64,000 nt of DNA, taken from NCBI GenBank assembly GCA_037178675.1, contig JAYMGJ010000270.1, forward strand, positions 203,829 through 267,828, given 5' to 3'. This DNA is from Scleroderma bovista (lineage: Eukaryota > Basidiomycota > Agaricomycetes > Boletales > Sclerodermataceae). Shown here piece after piece: positions 46,683 through 57,970 of this stretch; positions within the stretch are counted from its first letter, which is position 1; each line of letters opens with the position of its first letter. The notes beneath the pieces were generated by a model. It ran no database searches. It saw only the letters and a program-made list of their open reading frames with translations, and was not told the origin of the DNA. The translations under genes were made by a program, and so were the position numbers.

Positions 46683-47671
46683 ATGACGTCCATGCCCGTC
46701 GTCGTAGTCACAGGCGCATCCAAGTCACTTAGTTTCATTCCGTGTCGTGAATATGTCTGACAGATACCAGAGGCATTGGGTTTGCAGTCACCAAGTCACT
46801 TCTCAATGAACACGCCGCACGCGTCGTCGCTATCTCGCGCTCTAAGCCCCCAAGTCTCGAGCAGCTCGAAGCTCAATACACAGACACTCTGTTGTGCATC
46901 CAATGCGACGTGTAAGTCCCCTCCACTGCGTACAGCTAGATGCTGAGCTCAATCGGACATTGATAGCATGGATCAGACGGCCCAGCAACAAGCATTTGAC
47001 GAGGCTCGGAAGAAATTTGGATGTATCGACAGTCTCGTACTAAATGCGGGCACACTGGACCCCATAGGACGGATCGGCGACCCGGCAGTTAGCATAGATG
47101 CGTGGAAGCAGCACTTTGACGTCAGTGTGTTTTCCCTCTTGGGTACGCTTCGGTCGGCGTTGCCAGATCTTCGAATGAGCAAGAACGGTGGACGGATTGT
47201 GTTCATTAGCTCCGGAGCGGCGACAGGAAGCACTCCGGGCTGGGGTGCATACAACGCTGGCAAAGCAGCAATGAATAGCTTAGCTAGGTGTGCTATTTCC
47301 CTCATCGGGCTCCACAATTTGATCCGTTCTTGAAAGGACTCTGGCCAGGGAAGAGCCGAGCATCATCTCCGTCGCACTCGCACCTGGCAAGGTTGATACA
47401 GACGTATGTAGTTCCTCTAGAATTCTAAGAGAATTATGTACACATAACCCTTTTGTCCCAGATGCAGTCCAGATTGAGGAACGAAGGTGCTGCTCACATG
47501 GACGAGGCAGATTTAAAGATATTCGTCGATGCGTATCAACAAAGAACGCTTGTTAAGCCCGATGATGTCGGATTCGTCATCGCCGCCTTGTCCCTTCGAG
47601 CACCTCAAACACTGAGTGGCACTTTCTTCCGATGGGACAGCCCAGAGTGTAAACAATTTCATAGAGCATAA
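46683..47671 (+). CDS. Short-chain dehydrogenase/reductase (classical SDR)
   Basis: NAD(P)-dependent reductase of the Rossmann fold. After a first intron the start reads MTSMPVVVVTGASKGIGFAV, with the T-G-x3-G-x-G cofactor loop. Further motifs are LVLNAGTLDP (NAG), IVFISSGAATGS (catalytic Ser) and WGAYNAGKAAMNSLAR (Y-x3-K). Then VALAPGKVDTDMQ and a C-terminal GTFFRWDSPECKQFHRA. Exon joins: SK/GIG at about 46728/46770, CDV/MDQ at about 46912/46968, two near 47286-47340 and one near 47404-47460. It resembles the yeast Irc24/YIR036C benzil-reductase type rather than fatty-acid SDRs. The substrate cannot be told. Confidence 0.85.
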
Positions 47672-47785
47672 ATATTGGGTCTCCTTATTACCCGTTTCAA
47701 CTGGCTATACTTGAAATTGACTTTTTTTGTGGTCTTTTGACCGGGACTCCAAGACATCTTCGCGCTAATAACCCGTCTTAGGAAA

Positions 47786-48796
47786 ATGATAATTGATGAT
47801 GACCATCGCTACATCTTTTTGGATCAACGATACAAGGAAATGAGAGTAGGCCGGATCACACCGCCAGAAACCCTTCTATGGCAACCTCCATTAAGCTTGG
47901 AATCCGTGGACGCCTTGAGCATCCAAACAGTAATACTCTCCCCACCTTCCTTCTCCCTTTGAATTGCCCTTCGTTCCTTACATAGGGCCCTCAAAGAAAT
48001 CGCCTTTACACTACATGAACTCCATACGGACGGCTTCTCGCTTCTGCTTCCTATGAGTAAAGCAGCACAGCCAGTCAGTGCATAATTCATCGCCCCTCTT
48101 GGTCATACCCTCACTGCAGCTAGCATACATCGCAGATGACCTCTACGACCCCATATGGAAAGACCTGGATCGCCGACACGCTATTTGTCTTTTTGCACAG
48201 AACGCAGATACCGTCCTCAACTCCCTATCCGCACGCATTCCTTGGTCTCCCAGCAAGCGAGATGGTCCGGTCCCTCCGCGAATTTGCCTCCCTTCTACCA
48301 GAGCATGGAAAAAAGAACGAAACTTACAAAGCAGTTGTTCACTTGGTCGTGACTGGCGGCGATTTTCAATAATTCTTGCCCACCTTGGCGGAAGCATGCC
48401 TCCCCTCGCCCCACGTGCGGTTGTTTTGTCATATCATATAGGCTGTCCCCTCAGTCCAGAAGATGTTCTTATTTCCGGACGTTCTATTACGAAACGGCCC
48501 TCAGTTCGCATCAGATAACCTTGGCTGCCATAGATGCTTTCGTTCCGACGGACCATATTTCCTTCGGTAGCGACTTCCTAGGTTAGTATACCACGTTTCC
48601 CCCCTCATTGTTTCCGTCAAGCCTTCGGTAAGTCATTTCAGAGTGGTATATGAAACGTCTGCAGGAATTCTACGTCAACGAATCTCTCAAGCTTGATCGC
48701 ATCATGCGAGCCAATGCATTTCCCCTTTTCCCGAAACTAAACGATCCCGCGTTGGGCCATAGCTATCTCTCACACCTGACTTACAACATGGAGTAG
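47786..48796 (+). pseudogene. Decayed ACMSD-like amidohydrolase/decarboxylase gene
   Basis: Fragments in all three frames match the amidohydrolase-2/ACMSD family (aminocarboxymuconate-semialdehyde decarboxylase and relatives). They are ALKEIAFTLHELHTDGFSLL, YIADDLYDPIWKDLDRRHAI, VFLHRTQIPSSTPYPHAFLG and NETYKAVVHLVVTG. The later ones are IILAHLGGSMPPLAPRA, FYYETALSSHQ, HISFGSDFL and EWYMKRLQEFYVNE, then a normal-looking C-terminus to TAG 48794-48796. The pieces are joined by three frame breaks: near 48183-48190, between 48360 and 48370, and near 48467-48473. The N-terminal metal-binding H-x-H strand is missing. Two introns (about 48074-48119 and 48583-48649) still have good splice sites, so decay looks recent. 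Sequencing error is the alternative. Confidence 0.75.
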
Positions 48797-48888
48797 GTTT
48801 TTAGAAACTATACTGCACTAAAGACTTTACAGATGATAAACTATATGATAGTCCAATGCGAAAGATCTAAATGCACGTAGGATTGTCT

Positions 48889-51275
48889 CTAAACACCAAG
48901 TCTGCGGCAGATAGCGTAATTAGAACAAATGTCAAAATATGTGAATCGCACGCACCTCCGTTTGCCTTGTTCGTAGACTAGATATGAGATCGATACCGAT
49001 GGGACCACCTATGAAAGCGCTAGTGGGTAAGACATGTCAAGTGTCAACGATTTCGCAAACCTTTGCCAGCGTTGGTAAAAGTCCTCTGTAAAATCCCCTC
49101 CAACCGTCCCGCTGGTAGGTCTTTATAATAACATCTTTGACGCCCGTGTACCGCTGTGGATGGCCAGATGATCCTGAAGCTTGTAAACGGGTGCGGACAA
49201 GATTCAGCGGGTAGACGCTCATGGCGCCAACGCTCCCTGATATGCTTCCGAAGGCAAGTAGTGCCAGTGCGCCTGGTTCATCTTTCCCAGTCGACCTCAT
49301 ATAGGCCATTTTGAGAGCTTCAAACGTGCTCATGTCGATGGCCGAGTATCTGCAGTCGGTAGTCATGTCAGCCAGGGTTAACGGAAGGTAAGGTAGACTA
49401 CGCACGGGAACACTCCTACAAGCCCAATCTATATTTTTTTTAAACGGTGCAAGCACGGAGAAAGTAAAGAGAACATACATGTAATCCTCGATAGAAGGCG
49501 CGCATTCCTCCCAAATTATACACTCGTCGCATTGCCTCACCCAAACTTCGCCGTTGGTCACCCGTTGAACTCATCATTTGTGTCTACCAAAAAAGATGAT
49601 AAACTGGGAAGGAAAATGGAGATGGCCAGTTCCCCCTACCTTCAATGTCTCGATCGGGTATATGCCTACCATTCGTGTCAGAAACGCAAGGAAAAAAAAA
49701 ATGAATGAGAAGCGCACTCAGTTGACTTGTTAGTCCACCGATGCCGCCAGACATAAACCGACTGGTGCCACTAATGTCCTTAACTTCCTCGACGTGGTCC
49801 CAATACTGAGCAAAAGCGCGTTTCTGGTTGGATGGTGAGCATTATGGCACAAACGTCAGTGGATGGATGTGAAACTAACAGAGGACTCATAAGCAAGAAA
49901 CCTGATGGCAGACTCCGGAAATATTTTCATCACGGAGAGTCCGTTGCCGGTCCAGAAGGCCAACACGCCCCCTTCAGCGTAAATGCGTGCTATGGCTGAA
50001 CCTATAGCCTTCAAACCACCAACGCTCGGTTTGGGCGTTAGTGCAGTCCCACCCATTTCCGGTGGACGAGTGATTAAAAAAACTTTGAGACGGTCGAAGG
50101 GTGCCGTACATGTGCGAGAGACTGGAACGGCACGAAAGAGGTTGGAAGTTTCGCATACGTGAGGTCGTACTTACCTGCGCCAGCCATGCCACCCGCTAGC
50201 AGAAATTTGACTGCTGTGTTGCCTTGTAACCAGTCGTGATGTTCTTCCACATCGTCATCGAGGTTGTCGTCATTGTTGATCGGGGTATTTTCTGGGTGGG
50301 TACCAGGTGACGGCATTGAGGACGGTTTGTCTTCTGCACCCAGACTGACATCACCTTACGTGGGTCAAGGGAATTCATATCATGTTTATGAGAAGACAAA
50401 ATGGCGGACCTTCCATTGTCACCCTTGTAACACCTCGTCCGTCATTTCCAACAGATGGCCTAGCCATGTAAAATCGATAGATCTCGGTGGGGGATACTTT
50501 TCGAGGCAATAATAACAGAACGTCCCTGAACTCTCGGAAGCTGATCGTATGAGAGTCGGGCGACGATGCCAAGAACGTCATGAATTGGGCGAGGCTGGCT
50601 GACGAGAGTTGAATGCCTTCGCACACATACCCCTTATTGAACACGAGGATGATGCACAGGAACGGAGAAAAAACGCACCGGCCTTGCTTAGGGCAATGCG
50701 TAGCTCCTCCGAGTCCAGGTGGCCATTGCCATCTAGGTCTAGTTCGTCATGGAAGATAGTCCATAGCTCTACACTCGGTAGTGTCACGAAAGGAAGCTCT
50801 CCAACATGAGACATAGCATCTCACCGGCTTCCTTACTCTCTGCGTACTTTCTAAATTCGGCCCATTGTATGTGGGTCGGCCGTCTGTCCGGAGGGTGCCC
50901 GACATCACAACACTGCCCGAACAGTTCATCATCATAGATCTTCCGCGTGATTCCGGCCTCCTTGTCGGACGCCGATGTTTCGCGGCGGGGTGGTGGTGGT
51001 GGTGGCAGCGATGGTGATGGTGATGGGCGAGTAACCACGGTATCTGGGTTATGGTAACTTGAATTGGACAAGTTTTTCCAAACGCCATGCAGTCTCTGTT
51101 CCCGGTTTTCTTTCCCCTCTCGTTCGCGGAACTCGAGGAGGCTATGAGGTATGGGATGATAAGAGGGAGGATCGAACCTCAGCTTGGGTATGGACGGACG
51201 ATCCTGTGCACCAGAAAAGCTTGCTTCGAATATGTCACGGTTAGTTGGTAAAGGCCGTGAGGAAGCCTTCACCAT
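48889..51275 (-). CDS. SAL1: Calcium-binding mitochondrial carrier (SCaMC/Sal1 type, ATP-Mg/Pi)
   Basis: Exchanges ATP-Mg for phosphate across the inner mitochondrial membrane under Ca control. The N-terminal extension is Pro/Ser-rich (PSPSPSLPPPPPPRRET). One clear EF-hand follows (FHDELDLDGNGHLDSEEL) with a second helical region, TISFREFRDVLLLLPRKVSPTE. The carrier part has three repeats. The first, NTAVKFLLAGGMAGAVSRTC, leads to APFDRLKVFLI and WTGNGLSVMKIFPESAIRFL. The second is SGGIGGLTSQLSIYPIETLKT, then GMRAFYRGL. The third is ISGSVGAMSVYPLNLVRTRLQ, then GWRGFYRGLLPTLAKV. The last exons add VPSVSISYLVYEQGKRRLGV, stop 48889-48891. PX[D/E]XX[K/R] signatures are present in all repeats. About 11 exons, start ATG 51275. 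Confidence 0.9.
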
Positions 51276-51655
51276 GGTTCGCTGTAGATGTGAGCCGGGG
51301 CTATGAAGCTATGATCCTCCAAGGAGTGTATGAAGTGGATCACAGGCGAGCGTCTCAAACAGACATTGTACGTGCACGTTGCTGGCTCGTTGCTTTTGGG
51401 GTAAGTTGGAGGGGCCTAAGCCCCCGAGTTGGCAGCATGTTTACAGGTGCTTGCTTGTTGCAATTGCATTACGAATATGTAATTGCCCATGAGTACTAGT
51501 GACTTGTCATTACACTGCACCGAAACAACGAGGCGCATAGGTGCATATCAGGAATGCTGTAGTTACATACAATTATACTCGTACTAGACCTGTAAGTGCT
51601 CCATAGTCCCGCGGAGACATAATGAGGAAATACAATAAAGACAAAACAGCTTTCA
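51276..51655. other. Intergenic, SAL1 promoter and proline-rich gene 3' end
   Basis: No supported gene or RNA. The AT-rich part near 51520-51650 is probably the 3' UTR of the gene at 51656. Confidence 0.35.
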
Positions 51656-52833
51656 TCATCGGCACAAGAGTGCAGAAGCGACCAGCGCGCGCATACGTTT
51701 CAGCCCATTCAAGCCTCGTGCCAATGCTTGTCGAAAGACCCCTGGCCTAGTGGGAAGGCTCTTTGATTTCGGGAGTAGCTCGATCTTGGTTCGCACCTGT
51801 TCCACAGATGGATTCTGAGCGGGTTGCTCGCTCACCGCACGCATCAAGCGCGATAGATTCTTCTCCGAGTAGGGTGACGAAGGAGACGGTGTCTGTGTGA
51901 GCGTGCCCACGGAACACGAAGTAGAAGTCTTTTCGCAAGGGGGAGATCCATGGCCTGGGGAGGAGTAGGCGATGGCAGGATGCTCGTGTGTTGACCACGA
52001 TGGCGGCGGGGTCGGTAGTTGTACCTTGCGCACGTCAGGAAAAGGCCGTATCGGTTTGGGTGCAGGCAACGGTGGCGACACGTTCGACTTGCGCTCTGGA
52101 GGATGAGGTAGACTCCGCGCCTTGATATCGAGGATGTTTGGTATGAGAACACTAATGCTCACACGTCACTTACTAGATGCGTAACAACAGTCGGAGGTTT
52201 TGAGCCAGATTCCGCGGAGCGTGATCGCTGGCGTGGCAGCGGCGGGGTTGGAGGACGGTACTCCTACAAATAGTTTATTATTAACCACTCGACGCACATT
52301 CGTGGAGCTCCCTACTGCCTGGGCCCTCCGTTTGCATCCTGGCCTCGCCCAGGGTGTGGGAGAGTCAGGGCGAGAAACCGGCTCGCCATCGAAACTCCCG
52401 CAAGGGGAGGGTGGTGCAAACGCGAAGCTTCTAACGGTCCCAAACTCCTGTAATTCTCTTTCAGTCGCACGACACGGGTCATGGGAGAGATACTTACTGT
52501 GCTCACTGGGGACTGCTGGTCGCCTTCGGCCTCGCAGTCATTGTCGTTGGACGACCCCTCTCGGTCGACAGCTGCGTTGGGCAAAGTCAAATGTCTGTCT
52601 CTCGAGACCATTCTGTCGATAACATCACGCCAATCCTCGGGAAGCTGTCGAGGAAGACTCAGCCGGCTCCTTTTCTCAAGCACCCTGGGGCTGCTTACCG
52701 GCGGCATATCCGTGGATATTTGCCTAAAAGGTGCCCCTGGCGAAGATGGTGGCGAAGGTGGCGGGGACGGGATGAACTTTGGTACTGGTTTTCTGCGGCT
52801 CATCGAGGGCCGTCCACGATCCGAATGAGACAT
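51656..52833 (-). CDS. Uncharacterised proline/serine-rich protein
   Basis: Not recognised. Exon 1 from ATG 52833 gives MSHSDRGRPSMSRRKPVPKF, the tract PSPPPSPPSSPG and LPEDWRDVIDRMVSRDRHLT. A consensus GTAAGT/TTACAG intron (about 52447-52497) may join a downstream exon. Then a frame at 52162-51656 gives ERKSNVSPPLPAPKPIRPFP, VQLPTPPPSWSTHEHPA and the basic C-terminus ARGLNGLKRMRALVASALLCR. Low complexity makes the exon chain uncertain. Possible SH3/WW-binding protein, but function unknown. Confidence 0.5.
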
Positions 52834-53781
52834 GTTGAGAGGCCCCAGCCGAGAGGGAGGGACTGGGAGAGCGGACTTGAGAGCCGGAGGGATTGAGACC
52901 AGAGAGCCTGGAAAGAAGAAAGCTGGGTACAGGACCGAGAAATTATATGGTCGGAAAATGAATGGTGGCCATAAGTAGCATTCATGCAGAAGAGAGGGAC
53001 TGCCTCAAGCGTACGGACAGGTGGCAGTCACTCAGGTCAAAAGCCACGTTGAAGACGGTCGTGGACGGAAAAGCGCGGCTCACCTCATGTTTTCCATACT
53101 TGCTGGGTGGGAGACGAGCCACGAGGAGAAGACCTCCATTACGACGAGCGCGTATCGTCTCAGAGCAAAGAAGGCCATCGCCTTAGGGCACGCCATGACG
53201 ACCTGCAAGGAGGTGAGCAACTGACCTACCTCCTACGCAGTCAAATGACTGGTTCATTCCGGTCATTGCTGTTCCTGATCAACACAAGTTGTGCCAATGA
53301 ACTCGCAGAGGGCATCTGGAGCATGATCGTGAGCCTGTTCTCGACCTCAGGTAAGAGGGTCAGCCGCTGTTCCGCATATGGCATTGTTCAAGGTTTAGCG
53401 GACAAGTGTATGTCGCGAGGTGGTATCTACATCCATCGATCCATTCACAATAGAAAACATCGAAGGACCCGCACAATGTAGCGGTGGGATTGCTATGGTG
53501 GCGTCAAGCCCAACTTCTAAAAAGGTATGAAAGCCGGGACTGATGTAGTATGACAAGTATTCGTGGGTACAAGTGGGTCATTAGATGGCGTTAGATGTGC
53601 GTTGTTAAGAGGATAAAGTGGGGTAGCCGTGATATTAGTGGGTATCATTGCACTCCGAGAAGAGCATCATGGGACGACAGTGCCATCCAGTCACAGGAGA
53701 GGTGACACAGTGCATCGCCGTGGTTGCCTTCGTGAAATAAATAGTTGGAGCCACCGGGACCGACTAAGACGCCGGAGAGTT
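52834..53781. other. Long intergenic stretch without a supported gene
   Basis: Plus-strand frames at 52962-53186, 53021-53224 and 53107-53481 show no conserved motif. Their composition looks random. No repeat, RNA gene or transposon piece was recognised; a fast-evolving or non-coding transcript cannot be excluded. Confidence 0.35.
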
Positions 53782-55263
53782 TCAGGGTAGGGTGGGCTTC
53801 GCCAGAGCAAGCTGGTCTAGCCTCTTGTCTTCGGCGCGGGGACGTGGCCGAGATGGAAGTCTTATCTTCGTCTGCCACCTGTGCACCCAATTTGGCCGAT
53901 CCTGCCTATCTAACCTTGTTTCGTCTGGCTGTGCCGAGGGGGATCTTGAAATGAGGGCACGCAATCGATCCCGGCCAAGAATGGGCGCAAGAGAGAGGAA
54001 AGACAAGACAACTAACTTGAAGATGATGTAAGGCGATGCCAGCAGCGACGACACAGTCTCTTGCGGTGGTAACGGCGCTGAGGCTACCGTCTGGAGGATA
54101 TCGCCAATCTTCGAGAGAGATATCAGCGACGCGTCACGATCACAAGAAAACCGTCACCAACCTGACACGTGACCGCGGTCCACGGTAAACACCCAATGAA
54201 TGCGCCGAGGATGCAGTCGGACAACGCAACACCACACACCCCGCACGCGATATTAATTCCCGACCAGGGCACAATGCCGACGAGACGTAATATAGAGAGG
54301 CGGACCCAGGCCGACGACTTTGCCTTGGAGCTGGTTGACAAGTTGGATTCACCCTCAATAGCGTGCCGAGTCATTTCCAGAGCCCGCGGACAAAGGCGAC
54401 TGAGAGATGGCGCCAAGGGCATGCACAGCAAAGTGGCGAACACCGATCCAACGGTGGTCAAGGCTGACAGCAGTAAAGTCGCCCATAACGGATGAAATAA
54501 TGCACCGGCCAGGACGTTCTGAAAGCGGTTACACTGAGTAAGAAGCACGGCATGGAGCGGCGATACACACCCAAATGACACTCCCTGGAATGGACCATGC
54601 ATGCTTCCAGGCAGCTGTAACAGACAGCACTCCAATGACGTGTGCAAGTGGGCCAGGACCGCTCTGTGAATATCGCTGGAGCTCCAAATTGAGTTCGGCA
54701 AGTTCAGATAGGGTGCGGGGCCATGTGACAGAGATAGGGAGCGAGTAGAGGGCCAAGAAGACCAACGCTGTTGATAACGGGAACAGGAGCATGACGAATA
54801 AAACGGGCGCATGAGCCTTAGGAGAGGTTAGGTTTACTGGGCCCCATCAGAACGAGGGGAAATAACTGACTGCAGGGGTGCGCAGCCACAAACTGTGTGA
54901 CTTGGAACTCTGTTTTTCATTCGCAATGTCACCAAAGGTCGTCTTCTGTGACGAGGTGGAGAGCGGCAAGACTAAATCGTCATCATTGCTTGCGTAAGGA
55001 GATGAAGGGGTCGACCAGTTGACAGGATGCTCTCTGGGCACATGGAGGAGTTCGATGCACTTGGACGCTATCAGAGCGAACATAGAGGGCTGGGAGGCGG
55101 GCTGAGAAGGGAGTGGGGAGGAGTTTTCGTCGCTTTGCAGAACGACGGGAAGCTTGGCCAACGACGAGGAGCGCCTTCTGCCCAGGGTATTTATGGTCAA
55201 GGCAGGGCGCAGGTTGGTAGAGGATGCGCGACTGCGATTAGGCGGAGGCACTGCCAGCGACAT
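53782..55263 (-). CDS. Tvp38/VTT (SNARE-associated Golgi, DedA-like) membrane protein
   Basis: VTT-domain proteins (Tvp38, TMEM41B, VMP1, DedA) are multi-pass membrane proteins, several of them lipid scramblases. Start MSLAVPPPNRSRASSTNLRP, then a cytosolic region with Ser-rich sequence. The first helix is FVMLLFPLSTALVFLALYSLP. The VTT core reads NVLAGALFHPLWATLLLSALTT, VGSVFATLLCMPLAPSLSRLC and WVRLSILRLVGIVPWSGINIA. It ends CGVCGVALSDCILGAFIGCLP. The R-x3-[L/I]-[V/I]-P-x(2-3)-[S/N] element matches the re-entrant loop. The next exon gives IGDILQTVASAPLPPQET and the helix IIFKLVVLSFLSLAPILG, stop at 53782. The family is clear; the Golgi (Tvp38) rather than ER role is inferred. Confidence 0.8.
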
Positions 55264-55418
55264 TCGAGCGATGAGGACGACGGTGCACGAGACAAGTTGA
55301 ACTGATTCTGATCCGGCTCGGCATCTCGGCCACTCACACGCTTCCGTCGGCGTCGGCCGGAACTGCTGACAATGCATTGCTGATATCACTAATACGTTTA
55401 CACGACACAGATAAATCA

Positions 55419-55882
55419 TCAGTGTGCCCTCCGACTCTCCTGGATGACATTGCCAAGCTCCTCCAGCTTGCGCTTCGAGCGGAGCATCGTGCCGAGCTGA
55501 AGATGACGACGTTAATTGCACCCAGACAATCCAAGTCAAGGGTAGCTCACCCGCTTCTTGGTCAGCTTCCGTGCCTTTTTATCCTACACAAGTGGATGTC
55601 AGACCTCTCAATGGGAGGGAGGAGGAGCACCACACCTTGGAGTTTCTCAGCAACTCCAGTACTCTTCTCTCATACGGGGCGAATCCAGCAACCTCGCGAA
55701 TGATTGAACGGACGAACTTGTTTCTGGTGGATTGGATCCCCTTCCGCTGACTCGGGCGGGATGTTTTGGGAAGGGGGGTGGTAGGGTGGCCCTTGTTCAG
55801 GCCATATCGGAGGTCTGTTCAACCTGCATTAGCTCGATCCCTTCCTCTGGTTGGCGCGGGGGGACGTACTGCTGCGAGCCAT
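55419..55882 (-). CDS. RPL36: 60S ribosomal protein eL36
   Basis: Large-subunit ribosomal protein, 100 residues. The four exons are tiny, which hides the gene from ORF searches: 55882-55870 (13 bases), 55814-55636, 55583-55551 and 55496-55419. They give [60 protein letters not shown] and [20 protein letters not shown], then ESRRAH and TGA. All junctions are GT-AG and in phase. Length and sequence agree with eL36 throughout. Strong coding bias is visible in exon 2. Its 3' end is 155 bases from the VTT gene start on the same strand. Confidence 0.96.
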
Positions 55883-56331
55883 AATCTTGACGTTCTGCGA
55901 GGGATGCAACTAAGCCCAATTGCTTTGTCATCTCGGCTTGTGGCTTGGACCTGTACAGTTCCCCCGTGAGAAGATATTACTAAGCACGACGGTGTTTCAG
56001 CGCGCAGCTGTGCACGGCTTGTGAACGACAGCGATCTGTGCCCAGCTGGATCCCTGACGTCGACTTCCAAGTCCCCTCACCCGTCAGACTAATTCACTGC
56101 GAAATGTCACAGCTCCACAACGACTGCGAACTATCATATTACGCCGGTCAGCTACGGACGATGACTTGAGTATCAAAGTCATACAGGGTCAAACAGGTGT
56201 ATGAGACCAGGAGTTCACGAGGCTGCCGTTCGGAGGTCAGGCGGTATGCCAGAACTTGGTCAGAACTGGGTAGTAATTCAAAAACTAGAAGCACGTAGAT
56301 TTCACCAGCACAGCTTCAATAATACGACAGT
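55883..56331. other. Intergenic, RPL36 promoter and CK2-beta 3' region
   Basis: No gene supported on either strand. The part next to 55882 should carry the RPL36 promoter. Confidence 0.4.
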
Positions 56332-56522
56332 TCAATATTGTTTGACAACTCTCACACGACCTGACGGTGCTGAACTCCTGGCCACCGTGCCACCGAAATC
56401 ATCTTGATGACGAGTTGAGCCCGACGTTGGTGAGGTCCGAGCGGAAGTGGGTAGGTTGATAGGCGTTGGTGGGTGAAGTAAATCCAAGGATGGCTCACCT
56501 CGAATCCGGTGTGCACGCCCTC

Positions 56523-56553
<31 letters not shown>

Positions 56554-57848
56554 ATCGTCCTCCTCCTCGGCAGCATCCTGACATCCATGGATTGTCTCAA
56601 TGAGTAGCAATACACCACCTAGTATAGACTTCCTACCGGATCAAAGTCCTCCATCTGTCTATCGTCTTCTTCAATCACCTCATCTACATCATCGTACTCA
56701 TCGTCTATCCATCGTCCACGCCAATCTACCGAATCCAACTCATCCGGGCTTTGAGGTCGCAATCGCAACCATTGCATTCGCGGGCCAGACTTGGCACGCT
56801 CATTCACCCGGAAGCCATATATTCGGGGCTCATACACACGACCTTCTGGTCGCTTTTGACCCCCATATGGGTTCGGATTCAAGAATGGCGACGAACGAGA
56901 GGGGCTGTTGCCAGAGTCGCTGTGGGGGGACCGCCCAGGTGACAGGGAGGAGCGTGTGGACAAAGATGGCTTGTAAAATGGTGCGGGTGCAAGCTCGCGA
57001 TACGTTTGGAAAAACAAATGTGCGAACGTGGTACCGAAGAAGGCCCCTACATTCCTCCAACTCTCGTCAGTCGACAAAAAAAGAAACAGTAGAAAATGTG
57101 TCAGACCATCAACTCCCTGAAAACGACTGCTGGGGGGGCCGTAGATGTCATTACAGTTTGGACAATACAGCTTCACAGTGTCTATTCCTGGCAAATCGGA
57201 ACGACCACAAGGGACGATATTGCATCCTGAACAGTAAACTCGTGGACAGATACCGAACGCTCCATTTTCATATTTTTCGACCTGGCCTGCACGTGAGATT
57301 GGAGCACGTACGTGCTCACAACGGACGTACCATTGCTTGCAACCCGGCGCGCGTGAGGATAAAACGCTGATGAACGAGTCCGTAGAGCAGTTCAGCCGAC
57401 GCTTCGACGATGGAAACATCTGGTATTCTTGAAGAGTCCTCGTCTGAAGAGGAAGCACATCACAAAGGACCCGCACACGCAGTGTGAAGGGGACATGCCT
57501 GGCTCGACATCTAAGACCATTTCCATTGCTTCCTTCCAAAAGGGTACCATAGTGTTTAGACCAGTAAGGTTGAAATCATCTTCGATGAAATCCTCGGCAA
57601 CTTCGCAGAAGTATTCATGTCCAGGCAGAGAGCAGAACCAGCTGATCCATGTGAGTGTGGATGTAGGTGTCGATGACGCTGCGTGGGCGCGATAAGTCAG
57701 TGGAGTCAAGAGCCAGGCTGTGGTGAGGCTGCTCACTATACCCTCCATCGACTTCCTCCATCACTTCATCTGCCTCTCCATTACCACTGATTACATCCTC
57801 GTCTAATTCAACCTCCTCTTCATTTTGTTCTGTTGCGCGTGACATCAT
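56332..57848 (-). CDS. CKB1: Casein kinase II regulatory (beta) subunit
   Basis: Dimeric regulatory subunit of protein kinase CK2. Exon 1 (ATG 57848) is acidic ([21 protein letters not shown]). After an intron the conserved core starts [20 protein letters not shown] and runs [40 protein letters not shown] and [15 protein letters not shown] complete the first half. The zinc ribbon has CPRVYC with [12 protein letters not shown] (four Cys). [21 protein letters not shown] and [12 protein letters not shown] end the core. The intron at 57444-57498 has a GC donor (CCAG|GCATGT). After splicing at about 56640/56580 a long C-terminal extension follows with about ten consecutive Glu and a Ser/Pro-rich end. 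CKB1 versus CKB2 is not decided. Confidence 0.92.
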
Positions 57849-57970
57849 GAGCAGAGGGACAGTCTCCTCGACGGGTTTCCTGCACCACGCTCACCACGTC
57901 TCAAAAAGGCAATACCATCATTGAAGCTCCGCTCTTACAGAGATAGTACTACTAGGATGTACGGTAGATA

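Noticed and set aside
52962..53481. Overlapping plus-strand frames as a new gene
   Set aside because: Random-looking composition, no domain, no clear splice chain.
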